Assembly (NCBI GenBank): GCA_035267045.1
Contig: DATFMH010000030.1
Coordinates: forward strand, 1-5,090
Length of the DNA stretch: 5,090 nt
Source of the DNA: DATFMH01 sp035267045
GTDB lineage: Bacteria > Bacteroidota > Rhodothermia > Balneolales > DATFMH01
Reading direction: 5' to 3'
A program made the translations under genes and the position numbers. Positions 1 to 5,090 of this stretch are shown one piece after another. How positions within the stretch are numbered: position 1 is the stretch's first letter; the number at the start of each line of letters is the position of its first letter. Below the pieces are notes generated by a model. That model saw nothing but the letters and a program-made list of their open reading frames with translations. It was not told where the DNA came from and did not search any database.

Positions 1-940
1 CTTGTAAATACTGTACGCTGAATAATTGGCGGTCATCTGTCCAAATATCTTTAACTTCAAAATAATCCGATGCCAGTTCTTTAAATTCATCCAGGGAATA
101 CTTATAGGAGTTTTCAGTGTGAATGGATTCATTTTGCTGAAAATAGAAAGATGTATTACCGATAGTAACAACTTGTTTTGCCGTACTTACTAAATGCATT
201 TCGATACGCCCTTCATCTTCATTATAATAAGCTTCGTGTCTGAATTTACTTAAGTCAAAATCAGCATTTAGCTCATTATTCAATCTCCGTAACATATTTA
301 GATTGAAAGCTGCTGTTATACCCCGGGAGTCATTGTAAGCGGCTTCAAGGATTTTTTTATCCTTTTTCAAATCAACTCCGATTATAAGCCCTCCGCCACT
401 ATCACAAATTTCAGCAATGAGATGTAGAAATTTCTTTGCCTGAGCCGGGTTAAAGTTGCCGATTGTCGAACCAGGGTAGAATACGATTTTTTTATTAACG
501 GGTTTTTCAATTGATGGTAAATCAAATGATTTTGTGTAGTCTGTACAAACAGGAATGATATTTAATGATGGATAAATAGCATTAAGCTGGTCTGACGTTT
601 TGTATAAAAAATCCTCTGAAATATCGACCGGTATATATGCTGTGAGGTCATTAAGAGCATCAAGTAGGATACGGGTTTTAGTACTGCTGCCGCTGCCCAA
701 TTCTATGAACAGAGTATCCTTCTCAAAATAATCCAGGATCTTATTGAGGTTATTTTTTAGAATTTTTGTTTCGGTACGTGTTGGATAATATTCATCAAGT
801 TCACAAATTTGATCAAATAGCTTAGAGCCTTTTTCGTCATAAAATAATTTACTGGAGAGTTCTTTATTCTCTTTTGAGAGACCGTGAATAACTTCTTCCA
901 GAATCTGTTGTTGGTTCGTTACAAGGTTCTCTTTCATCAT
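1..940 (-). CDS. egtD: L-histidine N-alpha-methyltransferase EgtD (3' end cut by window edge)
   Basis: This SAM-dependent enzyme trimethylates the alpha-amino group of histidine to give hercynine, the first step of ergothioneine synthesis, in the cytosol. The reading frame is open for 313 codons from 940 to the window edge without a stop. Hallmarks seen in my translation: ELDEYYPTRTE (residues 47-57, substrate pocket tyrosine at 51/52), the SAM motif ELGSGSSTKT (80-89), PVDIS (104-108), YPGSTIGNF (155-163; Asn162 matches the histidine-binding Asn of mycobacterial EgtD), AYNDSRGITAAFN (201-213) and HTENS (274-278; Glu276 and Ser278 match the histidine-contacting pair). The family is about 320 residues long, so only a few C-terminal residues are missing. 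The start is the first of two adjacent ATGs (938-940); an in-frame stop lies 18 bases upstream and there is no obvious Shine-Dalgarno. It follows egtB by 30 bp, so the two are probably co-transcribed. Residue equivalences are from memory of the family. Confidence 0.95.
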   Translation of the reverse strand, partial: MMKENLVTNQQQILEEVIHGLSKENKELSSKLFYDEKGSKLFDQICELDEYYPTRTETKILKNNLNKILDYFEKDTLFIELGSGSSTKTRILLDALNDLTAYIPVDISEDFLYKTSDQLNAIYPSLNIIPVCTDYTKSFDLPSIEKPVNKKIVFYPGSTIGNFNPAQAKKFLHLIAEICDSGGGLIIGVDLKKDKKILEAAYNDSRGITAAFNLNMLRRLNNELNADFDLSKFRHEAYYNEDEGRIEMHLVSTAKQVVTIGNTSFYFQQNESIHTENSYKYSLDEFKELASDYFEVKDIWTDDRQLFSVQYLQ

Positions 941-970
941 ATATTGAAGTATGAAAGTTTATGATTACTA

Positions 971-2287
971 TTAAATATCCCGGGCAAGCCGAATTCCTGT
1001 GAACTGCCATCTTGTATCCGGATGGAAGAAATTTCTGTATGATTTTCGGATATGACTTTTAGGCGTGGCGCAAGAACCTCCTTTTAATACTATTTGATTA
1101 GCCATAAACTTGCCGTTATACTCCCCTAATGCACCGGGTAGGGGGTGATAGCCCGGATAAGGGAGATAGGCGCTTTGTGTCCATTCCCATACATCGCCGT
1201 GCATCTGACATAGGGTTTTACTATCACCCTGATCAGCCAGGGGTACAGGGTGGTAATTTTCAGACTCGACCAGATTTCCTTCAACCGGAACATGTTGAGA
1301 AGCTATTTCCCATTCGGCTTCTGTTGCCAAACGGGCGTTTGACCAACGGGCAAAAGCATCCGCTTCGTAATGACTAATATGACAAACCGGTTCTGCAGGA
1401 TTGATTTTTCGCGGACCTTGCAGGGTGATCATCCACCATTCATCATCTCTTTTTTCCCAATAATAAGGAGAATTCCAATTCTGACTCTCAACAATATTCC
1501 ATCCATCCGATAACCATATTTCCGGCCTTTCATATCCTCCGTCTTTCATAAATTCCAGGTATTCGGCATTAGTTATAAGCCGGTTTGCCAATTGAAAGGA
1601 ATGGATATACGTATTATGACGAGGGAGTTCATTGTCAAAGCAAAATCCGTCCTTATCGTGGCCTGTTTTCATGAGTCCGCCATCGAAATCAACCCAATGT
1701 AAAACCGGGATAACGCTGGAAAGCTTAACTTCTCTATGCCTGTATGCGGGATACAAAGGATTCATAGAGAAAACATGTTTGATATCCGTTATCATTAGCT
1801 CCTGATGTTGCTGCTCGTGATTTAAGCCGATTTCCGTTACTTCATACAAACGCGTGAGATCATTAATGGGTGGATATTCAAGGAGCGTGCTCATTTGCTC
1901 GTCAATATAATGACGATATTCATAGACTTCCCGGACAGTTGGGCGAGAGATGAGTCCACGTTTCGGTCGGCAATGTCTTTCTCCGGCTTGTACGTAGTAT
2001 GAATTAAACAAGTAAGCGAACTTTGGATGATAGGATTTATAATCTTTTATAAAATTTGACAAGATAAAAGTTTCGAAAAACCAGCTCGTGTGAGCAAGAT
2101 GCCATTTTGTGGGACTGACATTTGCCATTGTCTGTATAAGATAATCCTCAATTTCAAGAGGTTCACAAAGATACTCTGTCTGTTTCCGGACCTCCATATA
2201 ACGGCCGCGTAAGTTTTGAAAAGAGGCTTCTCGTAAATCCTCATTAGCAGAGTTATTAGAAACTTGTTTCTGGATAATCGATCCCAT
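971..2287 (-). CDS. egtB: Ergothioneine biosynthesis sulfoxide synthase EgtB
   Basis: A non-heme iron, O2-dependent enzyme that forms the C-S bond between hercynine and a thiol donor, giving a sulfoxide. The 438 residues show the usual two parts: a DinB-like N-terminal domain (about 28-190) and a formylglycine-generating-enzyme/C-lectin-like domain (about 200-436). Likely iron ligands are His66 in WHLAHTSWF and His157/His161 in HEQQHQEL. The C-terminus has the typical GGSCAT (403-408) and SYRNFFHPDTRWQFTGIRLA (416-435) motifs. Tyr97-Tyr98 in NSYY, and Phe421 where mycobacterial EgtB has a gamma-Glu-Cys-binding Asp, resemble the cysteine-using Chloracidobacterium enzyme. The separate egtD argues against the fused ovothiol enzyme OvoA. 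The ATG at 2287 has AGGGA 10 bases upstream. Met31 is a weaker alternative start because conserved sequence begins near residue 28. It is the first gene of the egtB-egtD unit. Confidence 0.96.
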   Translation of the reverse strand: MGSIIQKQVSNNSANEDLREASFQNLRGRYMEVRKQTEYLCEPLEIEDYLIQTMANVSPTKWHLAHTSWFFETFILSNFIKDYKSYHPKFAYLFNSYYVQAGERHCRPKRGLISRPTVREVYEYRHYIDEQMSTLLEYPPINDLTRLYEVTEIGLNHEQQHQELMITDIKHVFSMNPLYPAYRHREVKLSSVIPVLHWVDFDGGLMKTGHDKDGFCFDNELPRHNTYIHSFQLANRLITNAEYLEFMKDGGYERPEIWLSDGWNIVESQNWNSPYYWEKRDDEWWMITLQGPRKINPAEPVCHISHYEADAFARWSNARLATEAEWEIASQHVPVEGNLVESENYHPVPLADQGDSKTLCQMHGDVWEWTQSAYLPYPGYHPLPGALGEYNGKFMANQIVLKGGSCATPKSHIRKSYRNFFHPDTRWQFTGIRLARDI

Positions 2288-2345
2288 TATATAACAATCC
2301 CTGATCAGTTAGTGTTGTTTATTTCAGCTAAAATTTCCTATGAAA

Positions 2346-2377
2346 GAGCACTTACATTGCTTTAGAGCAGGCACTTA
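2346..2377. repeat. Short imperfect direct repeat upstream of egtB
   Basis: GAGCACTTA at 2346-2354 recurs as GAGCAGGCACTTA at 2365-2377, that is, with two extra bases inserted. The GCACTTA cores start 23 bp apart, close to two helical turns, about 60-85 bp upstream of the egtB start. The spacing fits a tandem binding site for a regulator, but the repeat is short and may be chance. Confidence 0.25.
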
Positions 2378-2535
2378 TCAGTTTAAATTAAAACTATTAT
2401 AAAATCGTTCAGGTGCAATTAATATCCATTTGTTTTAAATACGTGTCTAATTGCGTTCTCAAATTAATAAAGCAGATAATATATATTGTATAATCATTTT
2501 ATGTTTCAAAGTTTCATGAGTTTATAGTTCAAATA

Positions 2536-2553
2536 AGTATAAAAGGCTATACT
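2536..2553. repeat. 6-bp-arm dyad AGTATA-n6-TATACT
   Basis: Perfect 6-bp inverted arms around the spacer AAAGGC, 83 bp before the earliest start of the plus-strand ORF. It could be an operator, but dyads of this size are common in AT-rich spacers. Confidence 0.2.
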
Positions 2554-2635
2554 ATTTTGTAACAAAATCAGGTCTATATGATCATTAGATTAGATTGTTT
2601 TAATATAGCTCTGTTTTTATTATAGGTTTTGTAAA

Positions 2636-3436
2636 GTGTTACTCATTGGTATTCATAGCATTGGCATTATTCATGTTATTTTTAAACAATGGTTTGCAGA
2701 TGGCTTGACATTTAATGATATAACCTGTTTTTTAAAACCGATTATCCCATTCTTGCTACCGAATGATACCTGCCAAAAGCTTCAAATAATAACTATTATG
2801 AACAACGTAATTAACCCGGTTCCCAAAGACGGTAATAAGCTCAATAAATTCAGACTGGTATTGACAGATGAGCTTCTGTCTCAGTTATACGGTAATAGAT
2901 ATTTGAGCCGTCAAAAATTAATGAATGTTATTTACCTGTGTGAAAATCATCTGGATTTACCTGGTTTAAATGGAGTTTATTATCGTACATTATCTGGTCC
3001 GGCTAATTTTCACATGCTCAATGATATTGAGAAGCTGTTAAAAAGGTACGGTTGGAGAAAATGCCGTTTCCAAAATGGGGATTTTAGTTATACCGGTTAC
3101 TCCCGTGAGAGGGAGAAAGCAACATTATCACAATCTCTTGAACATATATGGACAAAAACCTCGTCTGATATCCGGCAATTAGCAAGAATGATGAAACCTA
3201 TGAACAACGAAGAGACCATGATGATTGCAACGGTTTACGCTTCGTGGAATGATCTTATCCTATCAGGAGAAATTTTTTCGGATAATGATATTATTAAGGA
3301 TATTATCGAAAATTGGTACATGAATTATCATCGCATTTCTGTATATAACTGGCGTAAGACTTTAGCATGGTTAAGGTCGGCACAATTAACTCCTGCAGGT
3401 AGAGGTCGAAGTACTGTTCCGGTTAAAAATAATTAA
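2636..3436 (+). CDS. Orphan HsdS-like C-terminal fragment / hypothetical protein
   Basis: I do not recognise a complete family. Residues 180-260 contain IATVYASWNDLI, a SDNDIIKDIIENW segment and a TLAWLRS-LTPAGRGRST ending. These recall the C-terminal accessory domain of some Bacteroidota type I restriction specificity (HsdS) subunits. Residues 72-145, with LSRQKLMNVIYLCENHL and a YYRTLSGP turn, look like a winged-helix segment of the same extension. Residues 25-57 (LTFNDITCFLKPI, then LPN, Q, and IITIMNNVI) resemble the HsdS region after a target-recognition domain, usually LPPLxEQxxIV. The ORF therefore looks like an HsdS tail lacking both recognition domains, so it would not direct DNA specificity alone. 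The longest frame starts at GTG 2636; ATG 2798 (a 212-residue product) is an alternative. Neither has a ribosome site. No hsdM or hsdR is nearby. Family assignment is from pattern memory. It could also be a pseudogene or a small independent DNA-binding protein. Confidence 0.55.
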   Translation: MLLIGIHSIGIIHVIFKQWFADGLTFNDITCFLKPIIPFLLPNDTCQKLQIITIMNNVINPVPKDGNKLNKFRLVLTDELLSQLYGNRYLSRQKLMNVIYLCENHLDLPGLNGVYYRTLSGPANFHMLNDIEKLLKRYGWRKCRFQNGDFSYTGYSREREKATLSQSLEHIWTKTSSDIRQLARMMKPMNNEETMMIATVYASWNDLILSGEIFSDNDIIKDIIENWYMNYHRISVYNWRKTLAWLRSAQLTPAGRGRSTVPVKNN

Positions 3437-3520
3437 GATAATTATAACTCTACGCTACTAATTCTTTTCAATTTATCAGTATTTTTCTGAATTCCGTAAC
3501 TACATTTCCCCGGTTATATA

Positions 3521-3629
3521 GGAGAGGTTTATGAATCAGTCGTACAAATGCGGATAATTTTTATTTTCGAGTCATTTTTCAGATTAAAGGGGGATAATGA
3601 AAAAGAGATATACCATATATTTATATTAA
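3521..3629 (+). other. Two tandem mini-ORFs with strong ribosome-binding sites
   Basis: GGAGAGG at 3521-3527 precedes ATG 3531, which opens an 8-residue frame (MNQSYKCG, stop at 3555-3557). AAAGGGGG at 3586-3593 precedes ATG 3597, which opens a 9-10 codon frame (MKKRYTIYLY, stop at 3627-3629). These are the best Shine-Dalgarno matches in the window, yet each frame ends almost at once. They could be leader peptides, starts of frameshifted dead genes, or chance. No attenuator hairpin or downstream gene within 350 bp supports a leader role, so confidence is low. Confidence 0.2.
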
Positions 3630-3878
3630 CTATTTAGTAGGCAATTAGTTATTTACGCAAAAGAATAATAAGGAATGGTATTATCTACATAATTTTACGA
3701 TGCAGTTGCACAATTACTTTTTGTTAATAAGCCTTAAAAGTCTTTTATTATGTGTTTAGAGAAGTCGTTTAAGATGTTTGCGTAAGTTACATAAAATTAT
3801 TTATTTGTGACGGTATAAAAAGCAAGATCAAGATAACAATGCCAATAATATATAATCATATTACATTTTTCTCCCCTA

Positions 3879-3896
3879 TATTTAGACGTCTAAATA
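3879..3896. promoter_or_regulatory. Perfect 18-bp palindrome, possible operator
   Basis: TATTTAGACGTCTAAATA is a perfect palindrome with no spacer, two 9-bp half sites centred between 3887 and 3888. Symmetry stops abruptly on both sides. It lies 120 bp upstream of the LysE-family start. The size and symmetry suit a dimeric repressor or activator. There is no U tract, so it is not a terminator. The cognate regulator is not in the window. Confidence 0.4.
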
Positions 3897-3970
3897 ATAA
3901 ATGACTATCCTGTTCGCTGGGTATGCTTGTGATTTATTATACATCAAAATATAATTCAAGAATTATTTTA

Positions 3971-3994
3971 TGATTAATCAGTTTTATTACTGAT
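3971..3994. promoter_or_regulatory. Overlapping dyads just upstream of the LysE-family gene
   Basis: TGATTAATCA (3971-3980) is a perfect 10-bp palindrome. It overlaps a second dyad, ATCAGT-TTTATT-ACTGAT (3977-3994). Together they sit 22-46 bp before the exporter ATG, where an operator or 5' leader hairpin would act. The arms are short and AT-rich, so a role is only inferred. Confidence 0.3.
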
Positions 3995-4016
3995 ATCGTT
4001 TAAAATTGATATAAGA

Positions 4017-4649
4017 ATGGATGTAAGCATTCTGATTAAAGGTTTGATCGCTGGAATTACGATAGCAATGCCGCTTGGGCCGGTTAATTTGTTATGTATT
4101 CACAGAACGTTAGCAAAAGGTAGCAAAAACGGACTTATTTCCGGAATGGGTGCTGCCGTTGCAGATACCATATATGGAATCATAGCAGGTTTTGGATTGA
4201 CACTTGTTTCCAGTTTTTTATTGAATCACGAAAATTATCTCCGGGTTATAGGCGGACTGTTTATCCTTATACTTGGACTTAAGGTATATTTTTCCCATCC
4301 TAAAGATGATCAATATCGTTCCGAGAATCGTAGTTTATTACGGGCGTTTACTTCAACTTTTTTTCTGACAATAACAAATCCCCTCACCATCCTGGCTTTT
4401 ATTGGAATTTTCGCCGGACTGGGATTAACGACGAAAAGTATAAATACAATCCAGGCCACTGTGTTGGTAACGGGAGTGTTTTTGGGCTCATCTGTGTGGT
4501 GGAGTTTGTTAAGCGGGGGAGTGAATATGTTCCGGGATAAGTTTACCGATAAGACACTTCTTAAAATTAATCATATTGCCGGTACCGTAATTGGTTTATT
4601 TGGAATTTTATTGATTATATCACTCTTTTTTAATATCAATTTTGGTTAG
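4017..4649 (+). CDS. LysE/RhtB-family amino acid exporter
   Basis: A 210-residue inner-membrane protein of the LysE/RhtB superfamily, whose known members export amino acids or small related metabolites using the membrane potential or proton gradient. The family signature is clear at the N-terminus: GITIAMPLGPVNLLCIHRTL (residues 13-32), then a small loop rich in Lys and Gly and GMGAAVADTIYG (43-54). Six hydrophobic segments are visible, roughly at 3-25, 40-62, 73-92, 112-135, 146-168 and 184-206. A conserved TNP (120-122) lies in the fourth. The length is typical of the family, so it looks complete. The ATG at 4017 has only a weak purine stretch (ATAAGA) before it, and no other in-frame ATG lies close upstream. 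The substrate cannot be told from sequence. It appears to be transcribed alone. Its position near the ergothioneine genes is on the opposite strand 1.7 kb away and does not establish a link. Confidence 0.93.
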   Translation: MDVSILIKGLIAGITIAMPLGPVNLLCIHRTLAKGSKNGLISGMGAAVADTIYGIIAGFGLTLVSSFLLNHENYLRVIGGLFILILGLKVYFSHPKDDQYRSENRSLLRAFTSTFFLTITNPLTILAFIGIFAGLGLTTKSINTIQATVLVTGVFLGSSVWWSLLSGGVNMFRDKFTDKTLLKINHIAGTVIGLFGILLIISLFFNINFG

Positions 4650-4674
4650 AGTGGCAAAAGTCAATAGATAAGTC

Positions 4675-4697
4675 ACATATAGTAATATGCTATATGT
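4675..4697 (+). terminator. Hairpin 3' of the LysE-family gene
   Basis: ACATATAG (4675-4682) and CTATATGT (4690-4697) form a perfect 8-bp stem around a 7-base loop, starting 26 bp after the exporter stop codon. The position suits transcript-end formation or 3' protection. The stem is AT-rich and no U tract follows, so it is not a classic intrinsic terminator. It could instead be an operator dyad. Confidence 0.3.
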
Positions 4698-4724
4698 AAT
4701 TAGACCCTTAGTTTGCGTCATAAC

Positions 4725-4733
4725 TTATCCACA
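4725..4733 (+). promoter_or_regulatory. Perfect DnaA-box match TTATCCACA
   Basis: This 9-mer equals the high-affinity DnaA box known from E. coli. It is the only exact match I noticed in the window; a real origin would normally show several clustered boxes. A T-rich, easily melted tract lies about 180 bp downstream. DnaA binding is plausible, but an origin role is not supported by one box, and no replication gene is present. Confidence 0.25.
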
Positions 4734-4763
4734 TTCATTGCTTAAGTAATCATTCTTTATTAA

Positions 4764-4778
4764 CATAACCACGTTATG
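4764..4778. repeat. Small dyad CATAAC-CAC-GTTATG
   Basis: Perfect 6-bp inverted arms around a 3-base spacer, 261 bp before the next gene. It may be a regulator site; no partner or repeat copy was seen, so this may be chance. Confidence 0.2.
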
Positions 4779-5038
4779 CAAGAAAAGGGGCAAAGATTTT
4801 TAATATAGTGAGTTCATTATTTTTACTCAGTAATGGAATCCGTTAAGAAAAGTAAGATATGCCGGTTATTCGAAACAAAAAGAATCCAAATAAACATAAT
4901 TTCAGAATTGTTAACTTTTTTTTAATTTTTTTGTAACAAATGGCTTTGTTCCTTCTCTTAATAATTGAGTTTCAGAAAATTCTTTGAAAATTACTGTTAT
5001 AACATCATTTCAACTGTGTGTGGAATTATTTTAGAGGA

Positions 5039-5090
5039 ATGGAAAAAACAAAAAACAATAAAACGCTAGAAGATAAAATTGATCGTTACA
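5039..5090 (+). CDS. N-terminus of an unidentified protein (cut by window edge)
   Basis: An ATG at 5039-5041 opens 17 codons reading MEKTKNNKTLEDKIDRY up to the window end, with no stop. AGAGGA (5033-5038) directly abuts the start codon, which is closer than a normal Shine-Dalgarno spacing. The charged start followed by LEDKIDRY resembles the beginnings of Bacteroidota anti-sigma factor, zinc-finger-like or TPR proteins, which often open with a phrase like LxxKIDxYLxGELS. That is a loose resemblance only. The gene is on the same strand as the exporter but separated by 390 bp, so it is probably its own transcription unit. Seventeen residues are too few to assign a function. Confidence 0.5.
   Translation, partial: MEKTKNNKTLEDKIDRY

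Larger units (their letters stand above)
2288..2635. other. Divergent intergenic spacer between egtB and the HsdS-like ORF
   Basis: About 350 bp of AT-rich sequence with stops in all frames and no recognisable gene or RNA. It must hold the egtB promoter on the minus strand and probably the promoter of the plus-strand ORF. I looked for the Bacteroidota promoter pattern (TAnnTTTG with an upstream TTTG) on both strands and found only near misses, for example TAGGTTTTG at 2623-2631 on the plus strand. A direct repeat near egtB and a small dyad at 2536-2553 are listed separately. If the downstream ORF is a truncated hsdS, part of this stretch could be decayed hsdS sequence, but I could not recognise any. 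Confidence 0.6.
3437..4016. other. 580 bp AT-rich spacer before the exporter gene
   Basis: Stops are dense in all six frames and I see no tRNA or recognisable gene remnant. It contains two tiny ORFs with strong Shine-Dalgarno sequences (3521-3629), an 18-bp palindrome (3879-3896) and overlapping dyads (3971-3994), listed separately. A 9-bp inverted pair, TTACGCAAA at 3653-3661 and TTTGCGTAA at 3777-3785, is also present but is expected by chance in a spacer this long. There is no clear terminator after the HsdS-like ORF. Confidence 0.6.
4650..5038. other. 390 bp AT-rich spacer with hairpins, T tract and a DnaA-box match
   Basis: No gene or RNA is recognisable. From left to right it holds the hairpin at 4675-4697, a DnaA-box match at 4725-4733, a small dyad at 4764-4778, a tract of eight T, two A and seven T (4916-4932), and a 6-bp hairpin AACAAA-TGGC-TTTGTT (4935-4950). 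The T tract precedes this last hairpin, so it is not a plus-strand terminator. The promoter of the gene starting at 5039 should lie here, but no clear consensus match was found. Confidence 0.55.

Noticed and set aside
1129..1377. 82-residue plus-strand open frame
   Set aside because: It lies wholly inside egtB on the opposite strand, is rich in Arg, Pro and Gly as expected for an antisense frame, and has no family-like motifs.
2047..2244. 65-residue minus-strand open frame
   Set aside because: It is an alternative frame of the egtB 5' region; the egtB frame itself carries clear conserved motifs there.
971..2287. Possibility that the gene is the ovothiol enzyme OvoA
   Set aside because: OvoA carries its own C-terminal methyltransferase domain and is much longer; here the protein is 438 residues and a separate EgtD follows.
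3653..3785. 9-bp inverted pair TTACGCAAA / TTTGCGTAA, considered as ends of a small mobile element
   Set aside because: A 9-bp match is expected by chance in a 580 bp spacer, there are no flanking target duplications, and the interior has no coding content.
2636..4649. Possibility that the HsdS-like ORF and exporter form a defence or toxin-export system with egtBD
   Set aside because: The genes are separated by 350-580 bp spacers, egtBD is on the opposite strand, and no shared function is evident from the families.
4859..4936. 25-codon plus-strand ORF with a basic start and hydrophobic end (MPVIRNKKNPNKHNF...)
   Set aside because: Its hydrophobic end is just translation of the T-rich tract, there is no good ribosome site, and such short frames are expected by chance.
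4935..4950. AACAAA-TGGC-TTTGTT hairpin near a T tract, considered as a terminator
   Set aside because: The T run precedes the stem on the plus strand and would be an A run after it on the minus strand, so neither orientation gives a terminator.

Overview
The window looks like AT-rich chromosomal DNA from a Bacteroidota-type bacterium. This rests on base composition, mostly weak or absent Shine-Dalgarno sequences, and the style of the proteins, so it is an inference and not a phylogenetic placement. It holds four clear or probable genes plus the first codons of a fifth. About a quarter of it is intergenic and unusually rich in short dyads.

Left part (1-2287, minus strand): a two-gene ergothioneine unit. 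egtB (sulfoxide synthase, complete) is transcribed first. egtD (histidine N-alpha-trimethyltransferase) follows after about 30 bp and is cut by the window edge only a few residues before its expected end. EgtD makes hercynine from histidine; EgtB then joins hercynine to a thiol donor using O2 and non-heme iron. The active-site layout of EgtB (tandem Tyr97/Tyr98, and Phe where the mycobacterial enzyme has a gamma-Glu-Cys-binding Asp) points to the cysteine-using subtype. That would remove the need for EgtA and EgtC. The C-S lyase that finishes the pathway is not in the window.

Middle (2288-4016): a roughly 350 bp divergent spacer, then a plus-strand ORF (2636-3436). I read it as an orphan C-terminal piece of a type I restriction specificity subunit (HsdS) that carries an accessory winged-helix-like domain. 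No HsdM or HsdR is nearby. A 580 bp AT-rich spacer follows, with two tiny ribosome-site-led ORFs, an 18 bp perfect palindrome and overlapping dyads just before the next gene.

Right part (4017-5090): a LysE/RhtB-family inner-membrane exporter, a 3' hairpin, then a 390 bp spacer. The spacer holds a perfect DnaA-box match, a T-rich tract and small hairpins, and leads into the first 17 codons of another plus-strand gene. I see no tRNA, rRNA, CRISPR array or insertion sequence. Nothing here amounts to a convincing new multi-gene system. The most informative points are the EgtB subtype and the orphan HsdS-like fragment.
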